NCBI RefSeq assembly: GCF_001612805.1 | Contig: NZ_BDBD01000027.1 | Span: forward strand, 62,001 to 126,000 | Reading direction: 5' to 3' | Origin: Nocardia coubleae NBRC 108252 | GTDB taxonomy: Bacteria; Actinomycetota; Actinomycetes; Mycobacteriales; Mycobacteriaceae | DNA length: 64,000 nt | In this document: positions 25,327 to 34,810 of the stretch, piece by piece | Position numbering within the stretch: the first letter of the stretch is position 1 | Layout: each line of letters starts with the position of its first letter | Program-made: the position numbers and the translations under genes | The notes under the pieces: generated by a model | Seen by the model: only the letters and a program-made list of their open reading frames with translations | Told to the model about the DNA's origin: nothing | Databases searched by the model: none

Positions 25327-27360
25327 GTGGCTGCCAACGACTCCAACGCATCGGGCAACAATTCGGGCTACGGTGCCTCGTCCATCACGGTCCTCGAAGG
25401 CCTCGAGGCGGTGCGCAAGCGCCCTGGCATGTACATCGGTTCCACCGGTGAACGCGGTCTGCACCACCTGATCTGGGAGGTTGTGGACAACTCGGTCGAC
25501 GAGGCGATGGCGGGCCACGCGACCAGGGTGGACGTGACGCTGCTGGCCGACGGTGGTGTCGAGGTCGTCGACGACGGCCGAGGTATCCCCACCGCCATGC
25601 ACGCGCAGGGCATTCCGACCGTCGAGGTCGTCATGACCCAGCTGCACGCCGGCGGCAAGTTCGACTCCGACGCCTACGCGGTGTCCGGTGGTCTGCACGG
25701 TGTCGGTATCTCCGTGGTGAACGCCCTGTCGAGCAAGCTGGAAGCCGAGATCGACAACGACGGCTACCACTGGACCCAGGTCTACAAGGATTCCAAGCCC
25801 GGCAAGCTGGTCAAGGGCGAGCCGACCGATCGCACCGGCACCACCATCCGGTTCTGGGCCGATCCGGAGATCTTCGAGACCACCACCTACAACTTCGAGA
25901 CGGTCGCGCGCCGTCTGCAGGAGATGGCGTTCCTCAACAAGGGCCTGACCATCACCCTGACCGACGAGCGGGTGAGTGATTCCGAGGTCACCGACGAGGT
26001 GGTCAGCGAGACGGCCGAGGCGCCCAAGCACGCCGACGAGGTCGCCGCCCAGGCGGTCGAGCACAAGGTGAAGACCCGCACCTACCACTACCCGGGCGGT
26101 CTGGTGGATTTCGTCCGCCACATCAACCGCACCAAGTCGGCCATCCACAACTCGGTCGTCGGCTTCACCGGCAAGGGCACCGGGCACGAGCTCGAGGTCG
26201 CGATGCAGTGGAACTCGGGTTACTCCGAGTCTGTCCACACCTTCGCGAACACGATCAACACCCATGAGGGCGGCACCCACGAAGAGGGTTTCCGCGCGGC
26301 GCTCACCACGGTGGTCAACAAGTACGCCAAGGAGAAGAAGCTCCTCAAGGAGAAGGACGGCAACCTCACCGGCGACGACATCCGCGAGGGCCTGGCCGCC
26401 ATCGTGAGCGTGAAGGTCGGCGAGCCGCAGTTCGAGGGCCAGACCAAGACCAAGCTCGGCAACACCGAGGTGAAGTCGTTCGTGCAGCGCGCCTGCAACG
26501 AGCACCTCACGCACTGGTTCGAGGCCAACCCGGCCGACGCGAAGACCATCGTGCAGAAGGCCGTGTCCTCGGCGCAGGCCCGGATGGCCGCCCGCAAGGC
26601 CCGTGAGCTGGTACGCCGCAAGTCGGCGACCGACCTGGGTGGGCTGCCCGGCAAGCTGGCCGACTGCCGCTCCAAGGATCCGGGCAAGTGCGAGATCTAC
26701 ATCGTCGAGGGTGACTCCGCCGGTGGCTCGGCCAAGTCCGGCCGCGACTCGATGTACCAGGCGATTCTTCCGCTGCGCGGCAAGATCATCAATGTCGAGA
26801 AGGCCCGTATCGACCGCGTCCTCAAGAACAACGAGGTCCAGTCGATCATCACCGCGTTCGGCACCGGTATCCACGACGAGTTCGATATCGCGAAGCTGCG
26901 CTACAACAAGATCATCCTGATGGCCGACGCCGACGTCGACGGTCAGCACATCGCCACGCTGCTGCTCACGCTGCTGTTCCGCTTCATGCGGCCGCTGGTG
27001 GAGCAGGGCCACGTGTTCCTGGCCCAGCCGCCGCTGTACAAGCTCAAGTGGATGCGTGCGGACCCGGAGTTCGCCTACTCCGACCGCGAGCGCGACGCGC
27101 TGGTCGAGGCCGGTCTGGCCGCGGGCAAGAAGATCAACAAGGACGACGGCATCCAGCGCTACAAGGGTCTGGGTGAGATGAACGCCAAGGAGCTGTGGGA
27201 AACCACCATGGATCCGTCGGTGCGGGTGCTTCGTCAGGTGACGCTCGACGACGCCGCCGCGGCCGACGAGCTGTTCTCCGTGCTGATGGGCGAGGACGTG
27301 GAAGCACGTCGCAGCTTCATCACCCGTAACGCCAAGGACGTTCGCTTCCTCGATGTGTGA
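25327..27360 (+). CDS. gyrB: DNA gyrase subunit B
   Basis: A 677-aa ATPase subunit of gyrase, which introduces negative supercoils. The GHKL ATPase domain has EVVDNSVDEAMAGH (catalytic Glu and Asn), DDGRGIP and the ATP lid GGLHGVGISVVNALS. The TOPRIM domain carries EGDSAGGSA and the DADVDG metal motif. The GTG at 25327 (VAANDSN) has AAGGAG at 25309-25314; the longer open frame is unlikely. gyrA follows 54 bp downstream. Confidence 0.97.
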   Translation: MAANDSNASGNNSGYGASSITVLEGLEAVRKRPGMYIGSTGERGLHHLIWEVVDNSVDEAMAGHATRVDVTLLADGGVEVVDDGRGIPTAMHAQGIPTVEVVMTQLHAGGKFDSDAYAVSGGLHGVGISVVNALSSKLEAEIDNDGYHWTQVYKDSKPGKLVKGEPTDRTGTTIRFWADPEIFETTTYNFETVARRLQEMAFLNKGLTITLTDERVSDSEVTDEVVSETAEAPKHADEVAAQAVEHKVKTRTYHYPGGLVDFVRHINRTKSAIHNSVVGFTGKGTGHELEVAMQWNSGYSESVHTFANTINTHEGGTHEEGFRAALTTVVNKYAKEKKLLKEKDGNLTGDDIREGLAAIVSVKVGEPQFEGQTKTKLGNTEVKSFVQRACNEHLTHWFEANPADAKTIVQKAVSSAQARMAARKARELVRRKSATDLGGLPGKLADCRSKDPGKCEIYIVEGDSAGGSAKSGRDSMYQAILPLRGKIINVEKARIDRVLKNNEVQSIITAFGTGIHDEFDIAKLRYNKIILMADADVDGQHIATLLLTLLFRFMRPLVEQGHVFLAQPPLYKLKWMRADPEFAYSDRERDALVEAGLAAGKKINKDDGIQRYKGLGEMNAKELWETTMDPSVRVLRQVTLDDAAAADELFSVLMGEDVEARRSFITRNAKDVRFLDV

Positions 27361-27414
27361 GCGGTGCTGCGCCATCGCGCGCCCGCGAACACATCAGCCC
27401 TCTAAGGAGATTCG

Positions 27415-29925
27415 ATGACTGAGACCACGCTGCCACCGTCCGGCGGTGCGGGCGACCGGATCGAACCGGTCGACATCCAGAACGAAATGCAGAGCAGCTA
27501 CATCGATTACGCGATGAGCGTGATCGTCGGCCGCGCGCTGCCCGATGTGCGCGACGGCCTCAAGCCGGTGCACCGGCGCGTGCTCTACGCCATGTACGAC
27601 AACGGCTACCGCCCCGATCGCGGTTACGTGAAGTCGGCGCGTCCGGTCGCCGAGACCATGGGTAACTACCACCCGCACGGCGACTCGTCGATCTACGACA
27701 CCCTCGTGCGCATGGCCCAGCCGTGGTCGCTGCGGTACCCGCTGGTCGACGGCCAGGGCAACTTCGGTTCTCGCGGCAACGACGGCGCGGCCGCCATGCG
27801 TTACACCGAGTGCCGTCTCACGCCGCTGGCGATGGAGATGCTGCGCGATATCGACAGCGAGACCGTCGATTTCGTACCCAATTACGACGGTCGCTCGATG
27901 GAGCCGACCGTGCTGCCCGCGCGCGTGCCCGCGCTGTTGATGAACGGCAGCAACGGCATCGCCGTCGGTATGGCGACCAACATCCCGCCGCACAACCTGA
28001 ACGAGCTGGCCGAGGCCATCTACTGGTCGCTGGAGAACTACGACGCCGACGAGGAATCCACCCTCGCCGCGTGCATGGAACGCGTCAAGGGCCCCGACTT
28101 CCCGACCCACGGCCTGATCGTCGGCAGCCAGGGCATCCACGACGCCTACACCACCGGTCGCGGTTCCATCCGCATGCGCGGTGTGGTCGAGATCGAGGAA
28201 GACGCGCGTGGCCGCACCACGATCGTCATCACCGAGCTGCCGTACCAGGTGAACACCGACAACTTCGTCAACTCGATCGCCGAGCAGGTCAAGGACGGCA
28301 AGATCGCGGGTATCTCCGATATCCACGACGAGTCCTCCGACCGTGTCGGCATGCGCATCGTGGTGACGGTCAAGCGCGACGCGGTCGCCAAGGTGGTGCT
28401 GAACAACCTCTACAAGCACACCCAGCTGCAGACCAGCTTCGGCGCGAACATGCTCTCGATCGTCGACGGTGTGCCGCGCACGCTGCGCCTGGATCAGATG
28501 ATCCGGCACTACGTGAACCACCAGCTCGAGGTCATCGTCCGGCGCACCCGCTACTTGCTGCGCAAGGCCGAGGAGCGGGCTCACATCCTGCGCGGCCTGG
28601 TGAAGGCGCTCGACCTGCTCGACGAGGTCATCGCGCTGATCCGTGGGTCGGCCAACACCGACACCGCGCGCACCGGCCTGATGCAGCTGCTCGACATCGA
28701 CGAGATCCAGTCGACCGCGATCCTCGACATGCAGCTGCGGCGCCTCTCGGCGCTGGAGCGTCAGAAGATCATCGACGATCTGGCCAAGATCGAGCTCGAG
28801 ATCGCCGACTACAAGGACATTCTCGAGAAGCCGGAACGTCAGCGCGCGATCGTGCGTGACGAGCTGGCCGAGATCGTCGAGAAGTACGGCGACGACCGCC
28901 GGACCAGGATCATCGCCGCCGACGGCGACGTGGCCGACGAGGACCTGATCGCCCGCGAGGACGTGGTCGTCACGATCACCGAGACCGGTTACGCCAAGCG
29001 GACCAAGACCGACCTGTACCGCTCGCAGAAGCGCGGCGGCAAGGGCGTGATGGGTGCCGGCCTCAAGCAGGACGACATCGTCAAGCACTTCTTCATCTCC
29101 TCCACCCACGACTGGCTGCTGTTCTTCACGAACAAGGGCCGGGTGTACCGGGCCAAGGCCTACGAGCTGCCCGAGGCCAACCGCACCGCGCGTGGTCAGC
29201 ACGTGGCCAACCTGCTGGCGTTCCAGCCGGACGAGAAGATCGCCCAGATCATCCAGCTCAAGACCTACGAGGACGCCCCGTACCTGGTGCTGGCGACCCG
29301 CGCGGGCCTGGTGAAGAAGTCCAAGCTCACCGATTTCGACTCCAACCGGTCCGGTGGCATCGTCGCGGTGAACCTGCGCGACGACGACGAGCTGGTCGGC
29401 GCGGTGCTGTGCTCCTCCGACGACGACCTGCTGCTGGTGTCGGCGCACGGCCAGTCGATCCGCTTCTCCGCGACCGACGAGGCGCTGCGCCCGATGGGCC
29501 GCGCCACCAGCGGCGTACAGGGCATGCGGTTCAACACCGACGACGAATTGCTCTCGCTCAATGTGGTCCGCCCGGACACCTATTTGTTGGTCGCGACCGC
29601 CGGTGGGTATGCCAAGCGTACGGCGATCGAGGAGTACACCGCGCAGGGTCGCGGCGGAAAAGGCGTATTGACAATCCAATACGATCCGAAGCGTGGCAGC
29701 CTGGTGGGTGCGCTCATCGTCGACGACGAGGACGAGTTGTACGCGATCACTTCCAGTGGTGGCGTCATCCGCACCGCGGCCAAGCAGGTCCGCAAAGCCG
29801 GACGCCAGACCAAGGGCGTGCGATTGATGAACCTCGCGGATGGCGATACCTTGCTAGCGATCGCGCGCAACGCCGACGAGCCCGATCCCGATCAGCTCAT
29901 CGGCGACGCGGCCTCGGAGCAATAA
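27415..29925 (+). CDS. gyrA: DNA gyrase subunit A
   Basis: An 836-aa breakage-reunion subunit. The catalytic Tyr130 lies in AAAMRYTEC. The quinolone-resistance region reads HPHGDSSIYD, with Ser91 (E. coli Ser83, M. tuberculosis Ala90) and Asp95 (E. coli Asp87), the quinolone-sensitive residues of E. coli. The C-terminal beta-pinwheel starts near 515 and has a GyrA box, SQKRGGKGV. The ATG at 27415 follows CTAAGGAG. Operon with gyrB. Confidence 0.97.
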   Translation: MTETTLPPSGGAGDRIEPVDIQNEMQSSYIDYAMSVIVGRALPDVRDGLKPVHRRVLYAMYDNGYRPDRGYVKSARPVAETMGNYHPHGDSSIYDTLVRMAQPWSLRYPLVDGQGNFGSRGNDGAAAMRYTECRLTPLAMEMLRDIDSETVDFVPNYDGRSMEPTVLPARVPALLMNGSNGIAVGMATNIPPHNLNELAEAIYWSLENYDADEESTLAACMERVKGPDFPTHGLIVGSQGIHDAYTTGRGSIRMRGVVEIEEDARGRTTIVITELPYQVNTDNFVNSIAEQVKDGKIAGISDIHDESSDRVGMRIVVTVKRDAVAKVVLNNLYKHTQLQTSFGANMLSIVDGVPRTLRLDQMIRHYVNHQLEVIVRRTRYLLRKAEERAHILRGLVKALDLLDEVIALIRGSANTDTARTGLMQLLDIDEIQSTAILDMQLRRLSALERQKIIDDLAKIELEIADYKDILEKPERQRAIVRDELAEIVEKYGDDRRTRIIAADGDVADEDLIAREDVVVTITETGYAKRTKTDLYRSQKRGGKGVMGAGLKQDDIVKHFFISSTHDWLLFFTNKGRVYRAKAYELPEANRTARGQHVANLLAFQPDEKIAQIIQLKTYEDAPYLVLATRAGLVKKSKLTDFDSNRSGGIVAVNLRDDDELVGAVLCSSDDDLLLVSAHGQSIRFSATDEALRPMGRATSGVQGMRFNTDDELLSLNVVRPDTYLLVATAGGYAKRTAIEEYTAQGRGGKGVLTIQYDPKRGSLVGALIVDDEDELYAITSSGGVIRTAAKQVRKAGRQTKGVRLMNLADGDTLLAIARNADEPDPDQLIGDAASEQ

Positions 29926-29964
29926 CCCAACCAGCGGCGGCAACGAACGGATCTGAGGATTCCA

Positions 29965-30987
29965 TTGACCACACCGAATCAGTCGAACGACGATCGGAAC
30001 CAGACCAACGGCGTCACCGAGCGGGTCGCCTCGTCTCCGATCCAGCCGCGGCCGATCCCACGTCAGGGTGCGGCCGAGGGCGCCAAGGCGCCGGAATCCG
30101 GTGGCGCCGGGGACGAATCGTTCGACCAGGCCACCGTGCGGATGGGTACCGAGTCGAACGGGCCCGCCAACGGCTCGGGCAACGGCAAGGGTAAATCGCC
30201 CTACCAGGACGGCTGGGCGCAGTTGCCGCAGCGGGAACCGCAGTCCAACCTGTACCGCCCGGGTGAGGCGCCGAGCCAGGGTCGCCCGTCCTCGGGTGGT
30301 CAGGGTGGCGGTGGCCTCAAGGGCAGCGGTCCGTCCAACGCGCGCACCACCGCCGACCTGGCGGCCAAGGCGGCGCGCAAGGAAGCCGCGATGGTGAAGT
30401 CCGTCGGTATCGACGGGCCGACCCGAAGCATCGCGCGTCCCGAGCTGGTCAAGGACATGCCCGATCTATCGGATGTGCGTCATCCGGGGTCGGACCTGCC
30501 GATGGCCAACACCGGGCTGCCGATGGCGCCCCAGCAGCCGCAGAGCGGACCGTCGGCGCGGGCCGCGGCCGCCTCGGGCCCGGTCTCGCCCGCCGTTCCG
30601 GTGGCCATCGCGGCCGCCGCGTCGGGTGAGCCGCTGCGCGCGACGGTGCAGATCCGCCGCATCGATCCGTGGTCGACGCTGAAGATCACGCTGGTCATCA
30701 GTGTGGCGCTGTTCTTCGTGTGGATGGTCGCCGTCGGCCTGCTCTACATCGTGCTCGCGGGCATGGGTGTGTGGGACAACCTGGACAACTCGCTGGGCGA
30801 GATGTTCAACCAGGAGGGCAGCTCGGGCGGCCTGATCGACGCGGGCACGATCTTCGGGTACGCGGGCGTCATCGGCCTCATCAACGTGGTGCTGTTCACC
30901 GCGCTGGCGACGGTCGGTGTGTTCATCTACAACCAGTGCTGCGATCTGGTCGGTGGCATCCAGGTGACCCTGGCCGATCCGGACTAG
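29965..30987 (+). CDS. DUF3566 domain membrane protein
   Basis: The 340-aa protein has a long disordered Ser/Gly/Pro-rich N-terminal region (about 1-225) and a C-terminal DUF3566 domain. That domain has two transmembrane helices: about 233-258 (LKITLVISVALFFVWMVAVG) and about 295-320. It corresponds to Rv0007 of M. tuberculosis and always follows gyrA, 39 bp here. The start is a TTG at 29965 with TGAGGA upstream. Homologues are linked to cell-wall or division complexes, but no precise biochemical role is known. Confidence 0.88.
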   Translation: MTTPNQSNDDRNQTNGVTERVASSPIQPRPIPRQGAAEGAKAPESGGAGDESFDQATVRMGTESNGPANGSGNGKGKSPYQDGWAQLPQREPQSNLYRPGEAPSQGRPSSGGQGGGGLKGSGPSNARTTADLAAKAARKEAAMVKSVGIDGPTRSIARPELVKDMPDLSDVRHPGSDLPMANTGLPMAPQQPQSGPSARAAAASGPVSPAVPVAIAAAASGEPLRATVQIRRIDPWSTLKITLVISVALFFVWMVAVGLLYIVLAGMGVWDNLDNSLGEMFNQEGSSGGLIDAGTIFGYAGVIGLINVVLFTALATVGVFIYNQCCDLVGGIQVTLADPD

Positions 30988-31005
30988 GAACACGCGCTTT
31001 CCGGC

Positions 31006-31047
31006 ACGGCCGGTCGGACCAGGAAACTGGCTCTGACCGGCCGTTTT
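31006..31047 (+). terminator. Intrinsic terminator of the gyrBA operon
   Basis: ACGGCCGGTC pairs with GACCGGCCGT. An inner CCAG-GAAA-CTGG stem and a TTTT tract complete the hairpin. It starts 19 bp after the DUF3566 stop and ends just before the tRNA-Ile promoter. Confidence 0.85.
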
Positions 31048-31075
31048 GGTTATCGGCGGGAGGGTAAGGTAACCT
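31046..31075 (+). promoter_or_regulatory. Candidate promoter of tRNA-Ile
   Basis: TTGGTT, an 18-bp spacer and TAACCT stand 50 bp upstream of the tRNA. The pattern fits a SigA promoter and overlaps the end of the preceding terminator. Confidence 0.3.
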
Positions 31076-31124
31076 CGTGTCTCGTTGCGGTTCACTGCTC
31101 CGGCAGAGGATCGGAATCGAGTTC

Positions 31125-31198
31125 GGGCCTATAGCTCAGGCGGTTAGAGCGCTTCGCTGATAACGAAGAGGTCGGAGGTTCAAGTCCTCCTAGGCCCA
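31125..31198 (+). tRNA. tRNA-Ile (anticodon GAT)
   Basis: A 74-nt cloverleaf. Acceptor GGGCCTA pairs with TAGGCCC. The anticodon stem CTTCG/CGAAG encloses loop CTGATAA with anticodon GAT at 31159-31161. The T arm is GGAGGTTCAAGTCCTCC. CCA is not encoded. Its position after gyrA matches ileT of mycobacteria. Confidence 0.97.
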
Positions 31199-31227
31199 CT
31201 CCCGAACATCACAGTAGGGTGGGAATC

Positions 31228-31335
31228 ATGAAGATTGTCCTCACGGTCGGTGTTGTGATCGCGGTTCTCATCGGTATCACCAAATTCCGCAAGCGCGACG
31301 AAGCCGATCTCTGGCGTGAGGTCACCACCCGCTGA
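31228..31335 (+). CDS. DLW-39 family small membrane-associated protein
   Basis: A 35-aa protein between tRNA-Ile and tRNA-Ala. It starts MKIVLTVGVVIAVLIGITKF and ends RDEADLWREVTTR. The hydrophobic N-terminal helix, the charged linker and the DLW motif define the DLW-39 family of tiny actinobacterial proteins, which are regularly found at this place near gyrA. Function is unknown. The ATG at 31228 is preceded by GGTGGGA. Confidence 0.85.
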   Translation: MKIVLTVGVVIAVLIGITKFRKRDEADLWREVTTR

Positions 31336-31366
31336 TTCGGGTTGCCAGCCGGTACACCACCGGTAA

Positions 31367-31439
31367 GGGGCCTTAGCTCAATTGGCAGAGCACTGCCTTT
31401 GCAAGGCAGGGGTTAGGGGTTCGATTCCCCTAGGCTCCA
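31367..31439 (+). tRNA. tRNA-Ala (anticodon TGC)
   Basis: A 73-nt cloverleaf. Acceptor GGGGCCT pairs with AGGCTCC. The anticodon stem CTGCC/GGCAG encloses loop TTTGCAA with TGC at 31400-31402. The T arm is GGGGTTCGATTCCCC. It matches alaT of mycobacteria. Confidence 0.97.
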
Positions 31440-31444
31440 CTTCT

Positions 31445-32383
31445 GTGAATTCCTCGGTTTTCGATTTCCTGCTCACCGCCACCCCCGGTGCCGCCGATTC
31501 GGTGGATTTCGCGGTGGACTGGGCACGTCACCGCGCTCGCTGCGCGGATCTCACCAATTCTGTCGACCGCGCCGCTGTCGCCGGATTCGACAGTGTCGCA
31601 TTGGGTTCCGCGTTCCTCGGTGGGTATCAGGAAGCGCTGCACGCGCTGGTGCCCACGCTGGCCCCGGACGAGCTGAGTTCGATGTGCGCGACCGAAGCCA
31701 CCGGAGCACGACCCTCGGCCATGACGACGACCGTCACCGGCGACGGGGCGGTGACCGGCACCAAATCGTTCGCCACGCTAGGCACCTTCGCCACCCGATT
31801 TCTCGTGATCGCCCGCGCGGGCGCACATTCCGACGGCAAGCCGAGCCTGCGTGCCGTGCTCGTCGCGGCCGGACCGCAGGCGGCGGTGACCCCGCTGCCG
31901 CCGTTGCCGTTCGCACCGGAGATCCCGCACGCCACCGTCACTTTCACGGACGCGCCGGGAGAAACCCTGCCCGGTGACGGGTACGCCGACTACCTGAAGC
32001 CGTTCCGCACCGTCGAAGACCTGCACGTGCTCGCCGCTGTGCTCGGTCAGCTAGTGCGGGTGGCCCGACAGGCACAATGGCCCGCCGACGCGCTCACGGC
32101 CCTGCTGGCGCTGTTTGCGGCCGTGCGTGGCCTCAGCACCGAACCAGCCGCGTCGGCGGGCGTGCACATCGCGCTCGCCGGCGTCTTCGATCGCTGCACC
32201 GCACTGCTCACCGAACTCCAACCGCACTGGGACCGGGTGGATCAGGAGATCCGGCAGCGCTGGGAGCGGGACGCGCCACTGCTCGGGGTCGCCGGGAAGG
32301 TCCGTGCGGCCCGGCTGGCTACCGCCTGGCGCACAGTGGCCGAACAGGGGGCCGACGCGCCTGTGGGCCACGAGGATCACTAG
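31445..32383 (+). CDS. Acyl-CoA dehydrogenase-like protein (short, diverged)
   Basis: The 312-aa protein resembles the N-terminal and middle domains of acyl-CoA dehydrogenases: an all-helical N-terminus with AGFDSVALGSAFLGGYQEAL, then a beta-rich block with GTKSFATLGTFATRFLVIARAG and AVLVAAGP. The C-terminal helical domain is shortened, and I cannot identify the catalytic glutamate or a clear FAD-binding signature, so activity is doubtful. The ORF extends back into tRNA-Ala. The GTG at 31445, six bases after the tRNA, is the first usable start, though no good ribosome-binding site is possible there. A start further downstream is also possible. Confidence 0.65.
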   Translation: MNSSVFDFLLTATPGAADSVDFAVDWARHRARCADLTNSVDRAAVAGFDSVALGSAFLGGYQEALHALVPTLAPDELSSMCATEATGARPSAMTTTVTGDGAVTGTKSFATLGTFATRFLVIARAGAHSDGKPSLRAVLVAAGPQAAVTPLPPLPFAPEIPHATVTFTDAPGETLPGDGYADYLKPFRTVEDLHVLAAVLGQLVRVARQAQWPADALTALLALFAAVRGLSTEPAASAGVHIALAGVFDRCTALLTELQPHWDRVDQEIRQRWERDAPLLGVAGKVRAARLATAWRTVAEQGADAPVGHEDH

Positions 32384-32956
32384 CTGTTCTCGTGGCCGCG
32401 TCGCGTGGCCTGAACCCGGCTGTCGGGCGATGGAACTGCACCTTGCCGGAAAATGGGGAGCGGGCCTCGGCGAAGGGGGGGAGTTAGCCGAGGCCCGCGT
32501 AGGGTCGGCCCGGGGGGGAGGGGCCGACGTGAACGATCCTACGCGATCCACGCGGAAATCGTGTACGCGCAACGGATCAGTTTCCGAGAATTTTTCGTGT
32601 CGCGGCCCGTCATGGGGCCGTCGGCCGCAGCCGCGGAGCGGTCGCCACGGTGTTGTGAGACATCACAAACCTCTTACGAACACCCGAAGCCGCTGGTACG
32701 CAAGGTTTTACGGCTCGCGCGAGCTGAACATGTTCTCGTCGGGGTCGCCGTGCGGCCACCCGCAATCCGGGCCGGAGCGCAGCCGCATCGCCGAAAAATC
32801 AGTCCGATTCGCCGCGTGTCGCATGCACTCGGCATGTCGAACAAATTTGTACATCTGACATCGCGAACCACCCGAAATGAGGATGCGACTTGTCGGTGGG
32901 TGGGGCAATACTGAGGCCATCAAGGGTTCGCGAACTACGACATCATCAGGAGAATC
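32384..32956. other. Intergenic region before the ABC exporter
   Basis: A 573-bp gap with a strong 12-bp hairpin at 32460-32498. The remainder has no recognisable gene; the short open frames have no recognisable products or ribosome-binding sites. It is less GC-rich around 32560-32900 than its surroundings, which suits a promoter region for the ABC genes. Confidence 0.5.
32460..32498 (+). terminator. Strong hairpin after the acyl-CoA dehydrogenase-like gene
   Basis: A perfect 12-bp stem, GCGGGCCTCGGC with GCCGAGGCCCGC, closes a 15-nt G-rich loop 76 bp after the stop codon. It lacks a T-run, so termination efficiency is uncertain, but such hairpins are common actinobacterial gene ends. Confidence 0.6.
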
Positions 32957-33952
32957 ATGCCCGACGCAATCGTCGCCGAGGGTCTGGTCAAACGGTACGG
33001 ACAGCTCACCGCACTGGACGGGCTGGATCTCTCCGTCCCCGAAGGCACCGTCACCGCACTTCTCGGCCCGAACGGCGCGGGAAAGACCACGACTGTCCGT
33101 GTACTCACCACTCTGCTCGTTCCCGACGAAGGCCGCGCCACCGTCGCCGGGGTCGATGTCATCAACAATCCGCAGGCACTGCGCTCGCGCATCGGCGCGT
33201 CGGGCCAGTACGCCGCTGTCGACGAGTATCTGACCGGCTTCGAGAACCTCGAAATGGTCGGCAGGCTCTATCACCTCGGCACGCAGCGCAGTAAGGAGCG
33301 GGCCCGCGAGCTGCTCGAGCGCTTCCGGCTCACCGACGCCGCCGACCGCCCGGTGAAGGGCTACTCCGGCGGCATGCGCAGGCGCCTGGACCTCGCGGGC
33401 GCGCTGGTCGCCAACCCGCCGGTGCTGTTCCTCGACGAGCCGACCACCGGCCTCGACCCACGCGCCCGCCTGGATCTGTGGGACGTGATCGAGGAACTCG
33501 TCTCCGGCGGCACCACCCTGCTGCTCACCACCCAGTACATGGAGGAGGCCGACCGACTGGCCGACTCCATCGCGGTGATCGACCGCGGCACCGTCATCGC
33601 CCGCGGTACCGCCGACGAACTCAAGGCACTCGTCGGTGGCGACCGCATCGAACTCACCGTCGCCACCGCCGACCAGCTCACCGACGCCAAACAGGTGCTC
33701 AGCGGCCTGGCCGACGGCGAAATCCACCTCGAACCGGGTCTGCGCAAGATCACCGTGCCCGTGGCCGACGGTTCCCAGGACCTGGTCACCGCCATCGGCA
33801 GGCTCACCGAGCACAAGGTCGAGATCAACGACGTCGCCCTGCGCAGGCCTTCGCTCGACGACGTATTCCTCACCCTCACCGGGCACGAGGCCGAAGAACT
33901 CGTCGCCGGGGATGCCGAGAAGGCAGGCGCCAAGGAAGGACAGAGCCGATGA
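32957..33952 (+). CDS. ABC exporter ATP-binding protein (DrrA-like)
   Basis: The 331-aa ATPase of a two-gene ABC-2 type exporter. Walker A GPNGAGKTT is at 37-45, signature YSGGM at 137-141, and Walker B FLDEPTTG at 159-166, followed by the switch histidine region LTTQYMEEAD. A C-terminal DrrA-type extension (about 230-331) fits the daunorubicin/doxorubicin resistance subfamily. Substrate is unknown. It overlaps the permease gene by 4 bp (ATGA), indicating coupling. The ATG at 32957 has AGGAGAA upstream. Confidence 0.93.
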   Translation: MPDAIVAEGLVKRYGQLTALDGLDLSVPEGTVTALLGPNGAGKTTTVRVLTTLLVPDEGRATVAGVDVINNPQALRSRIGASGQYAAVDEYLTGFENLEMVGRLYHLGTQRSKERARELLERFRLTDAADRPVKGYSGGMRRRLDLAGALVANPPVLFLDEPTTGLDPRARLDLWDVIEELVSGGTTLLLTTQYMEEADRLADSIAVIDRGTVIARGTADELKALVGGDRIELTVATADQLTDAKQVLSGLADGEIHLEPGLRKITVPVADGSQDLVTAIGRLTEHKVEINDVALRRPSLDDVFLTLTGHEAEELVAGDAEKAGAKEGQSR

Positions 33953-34806
33953 GCGTCTCGATCGACAAGACACCACCGGTGACCGAGCCGAGCCTGGAAG
34001 AACGGCTGGCGATGGTGGTCAGCGACAGCCTCACGATCGCCAAGCGCAATGTCATCAAGATCAAGCGCGTGCCCGACGTGCTGATCTTCACGACCATGTC
34101 GCCGATCATGTTCGTGCTGATGTTCGCCTACGTGTTCGGCTCGGCGATCAAGGTGCCCGGGCTGGAAGGCGGCTACCGCGAATTCCTGATCGCGGGCATC
34201 TTCGTCCAGACCGTGGTGTTCGGTGCCTCGTTCACCGGCGCCGGCCTGGCCGAGGACATGCAGAAGGGCATCATCGACCGGTTCCGGTCGCTGCCGATGG
34301 CGCCCTCGGCGGTGCTGTTCGGGCGCACGATCAGCGATGTGGTGATCAACCTGGTCAGCCTCGTTGTCATGTCGCTGACCGGGTTGATCGTCGGCTGGCG
34401 TATTCGTGGGTCGATTCTCGACGCGGTGCTCGCGTACCTGCTGATGCTGCTGTTCGCCTACGCGCTGTCGTGGATGATGGCCGTGGTCGGGTTGCTCGTG
34501 CGGGCGCCGGAGGTGTTCAACAACGCCAGCTTCATGGTGATCTTCCCGCTGACGTTCCTGTCCAACGCCTTCGTGCCGATCAACGACCTGCCCGGGCCGC
34601 TGAAGGTGTTCGCCGAGTGGAACCCGATGTCGGCGGTCACCGAGTCGGTGCGTCAGCTGTTCGGCAACACCAGTCCATTGGCCCCGCCCTCGGACGCGTG
34701 GTCGATGCAGCACCCGGTGGCCACGTCGCTGATCTGGATCGTGCTGATCCTGCTGATCTTCGTGCCGCTGGCTCAGGTGCAGTACAAGAAGTCCGTGAGC
34801 CGCTGA
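33949..34806 (+). CDS. ABC-2 type exporter permease (DrrB-like)
   Basis: A 285-aa permease with about six transmembrane helices. Examples are VLIFTTMSPIMFVLMFAYVF near 45-64 and VATSLIWIVLILLIFVPLA near the C-terminus. The ABC-2 signature region includes LTFLSNAFVPINDLPGPLKV and FAEWNPMSAVTESVRQLFG. It partners the preceding ATPase, which it overlaps by 4 bp. The pair resembles DrrAB-type drug or lipid exporters. The ATG at 33949 has AAGGAAGGA upstream. Confidence 0.93.
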   Translation: MSVSIDKTPPVTEPSLEERLAMVVSDSLTIAKRNVIKIKRVPDVLIFTTMSPIMFVLMFAYVFGSAIKVPGLEGGYREFLIAGIFVQTVVFGASFTGAGLAEDMQKGIIDRFRSLPMAPSAVLFGRTISDVVINLVSLVVMSLTGLIVGWRIRGSILDAVLAYLLMLLFAYALSWMMAVVGLLVRAPEVFNNASFMVIFPLTFLSNAFVPINDLPGPLKVFAEWNPMSAVTESVRQLFGNTSPLAPPSDAWSMQHPVATSLIWIVLILLIFVPLAQVQYKKSVSR

Positions 34807-34810
34807 GGGT

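Noticed and set aside
25300..29679. Two long antisense frames opposite gyrB and gyrA
   Set aside because: Codon-bias artefacts; both gyrase genes are unambiguous on the plus strand.
31382..31444. Earlier start of the acyl-CoA-dehydrogenase-like gene inside tRNA-Ala
   Set aside because: It would place the start within a mature tRNA; the GTG just after the tRNA is more sensible.
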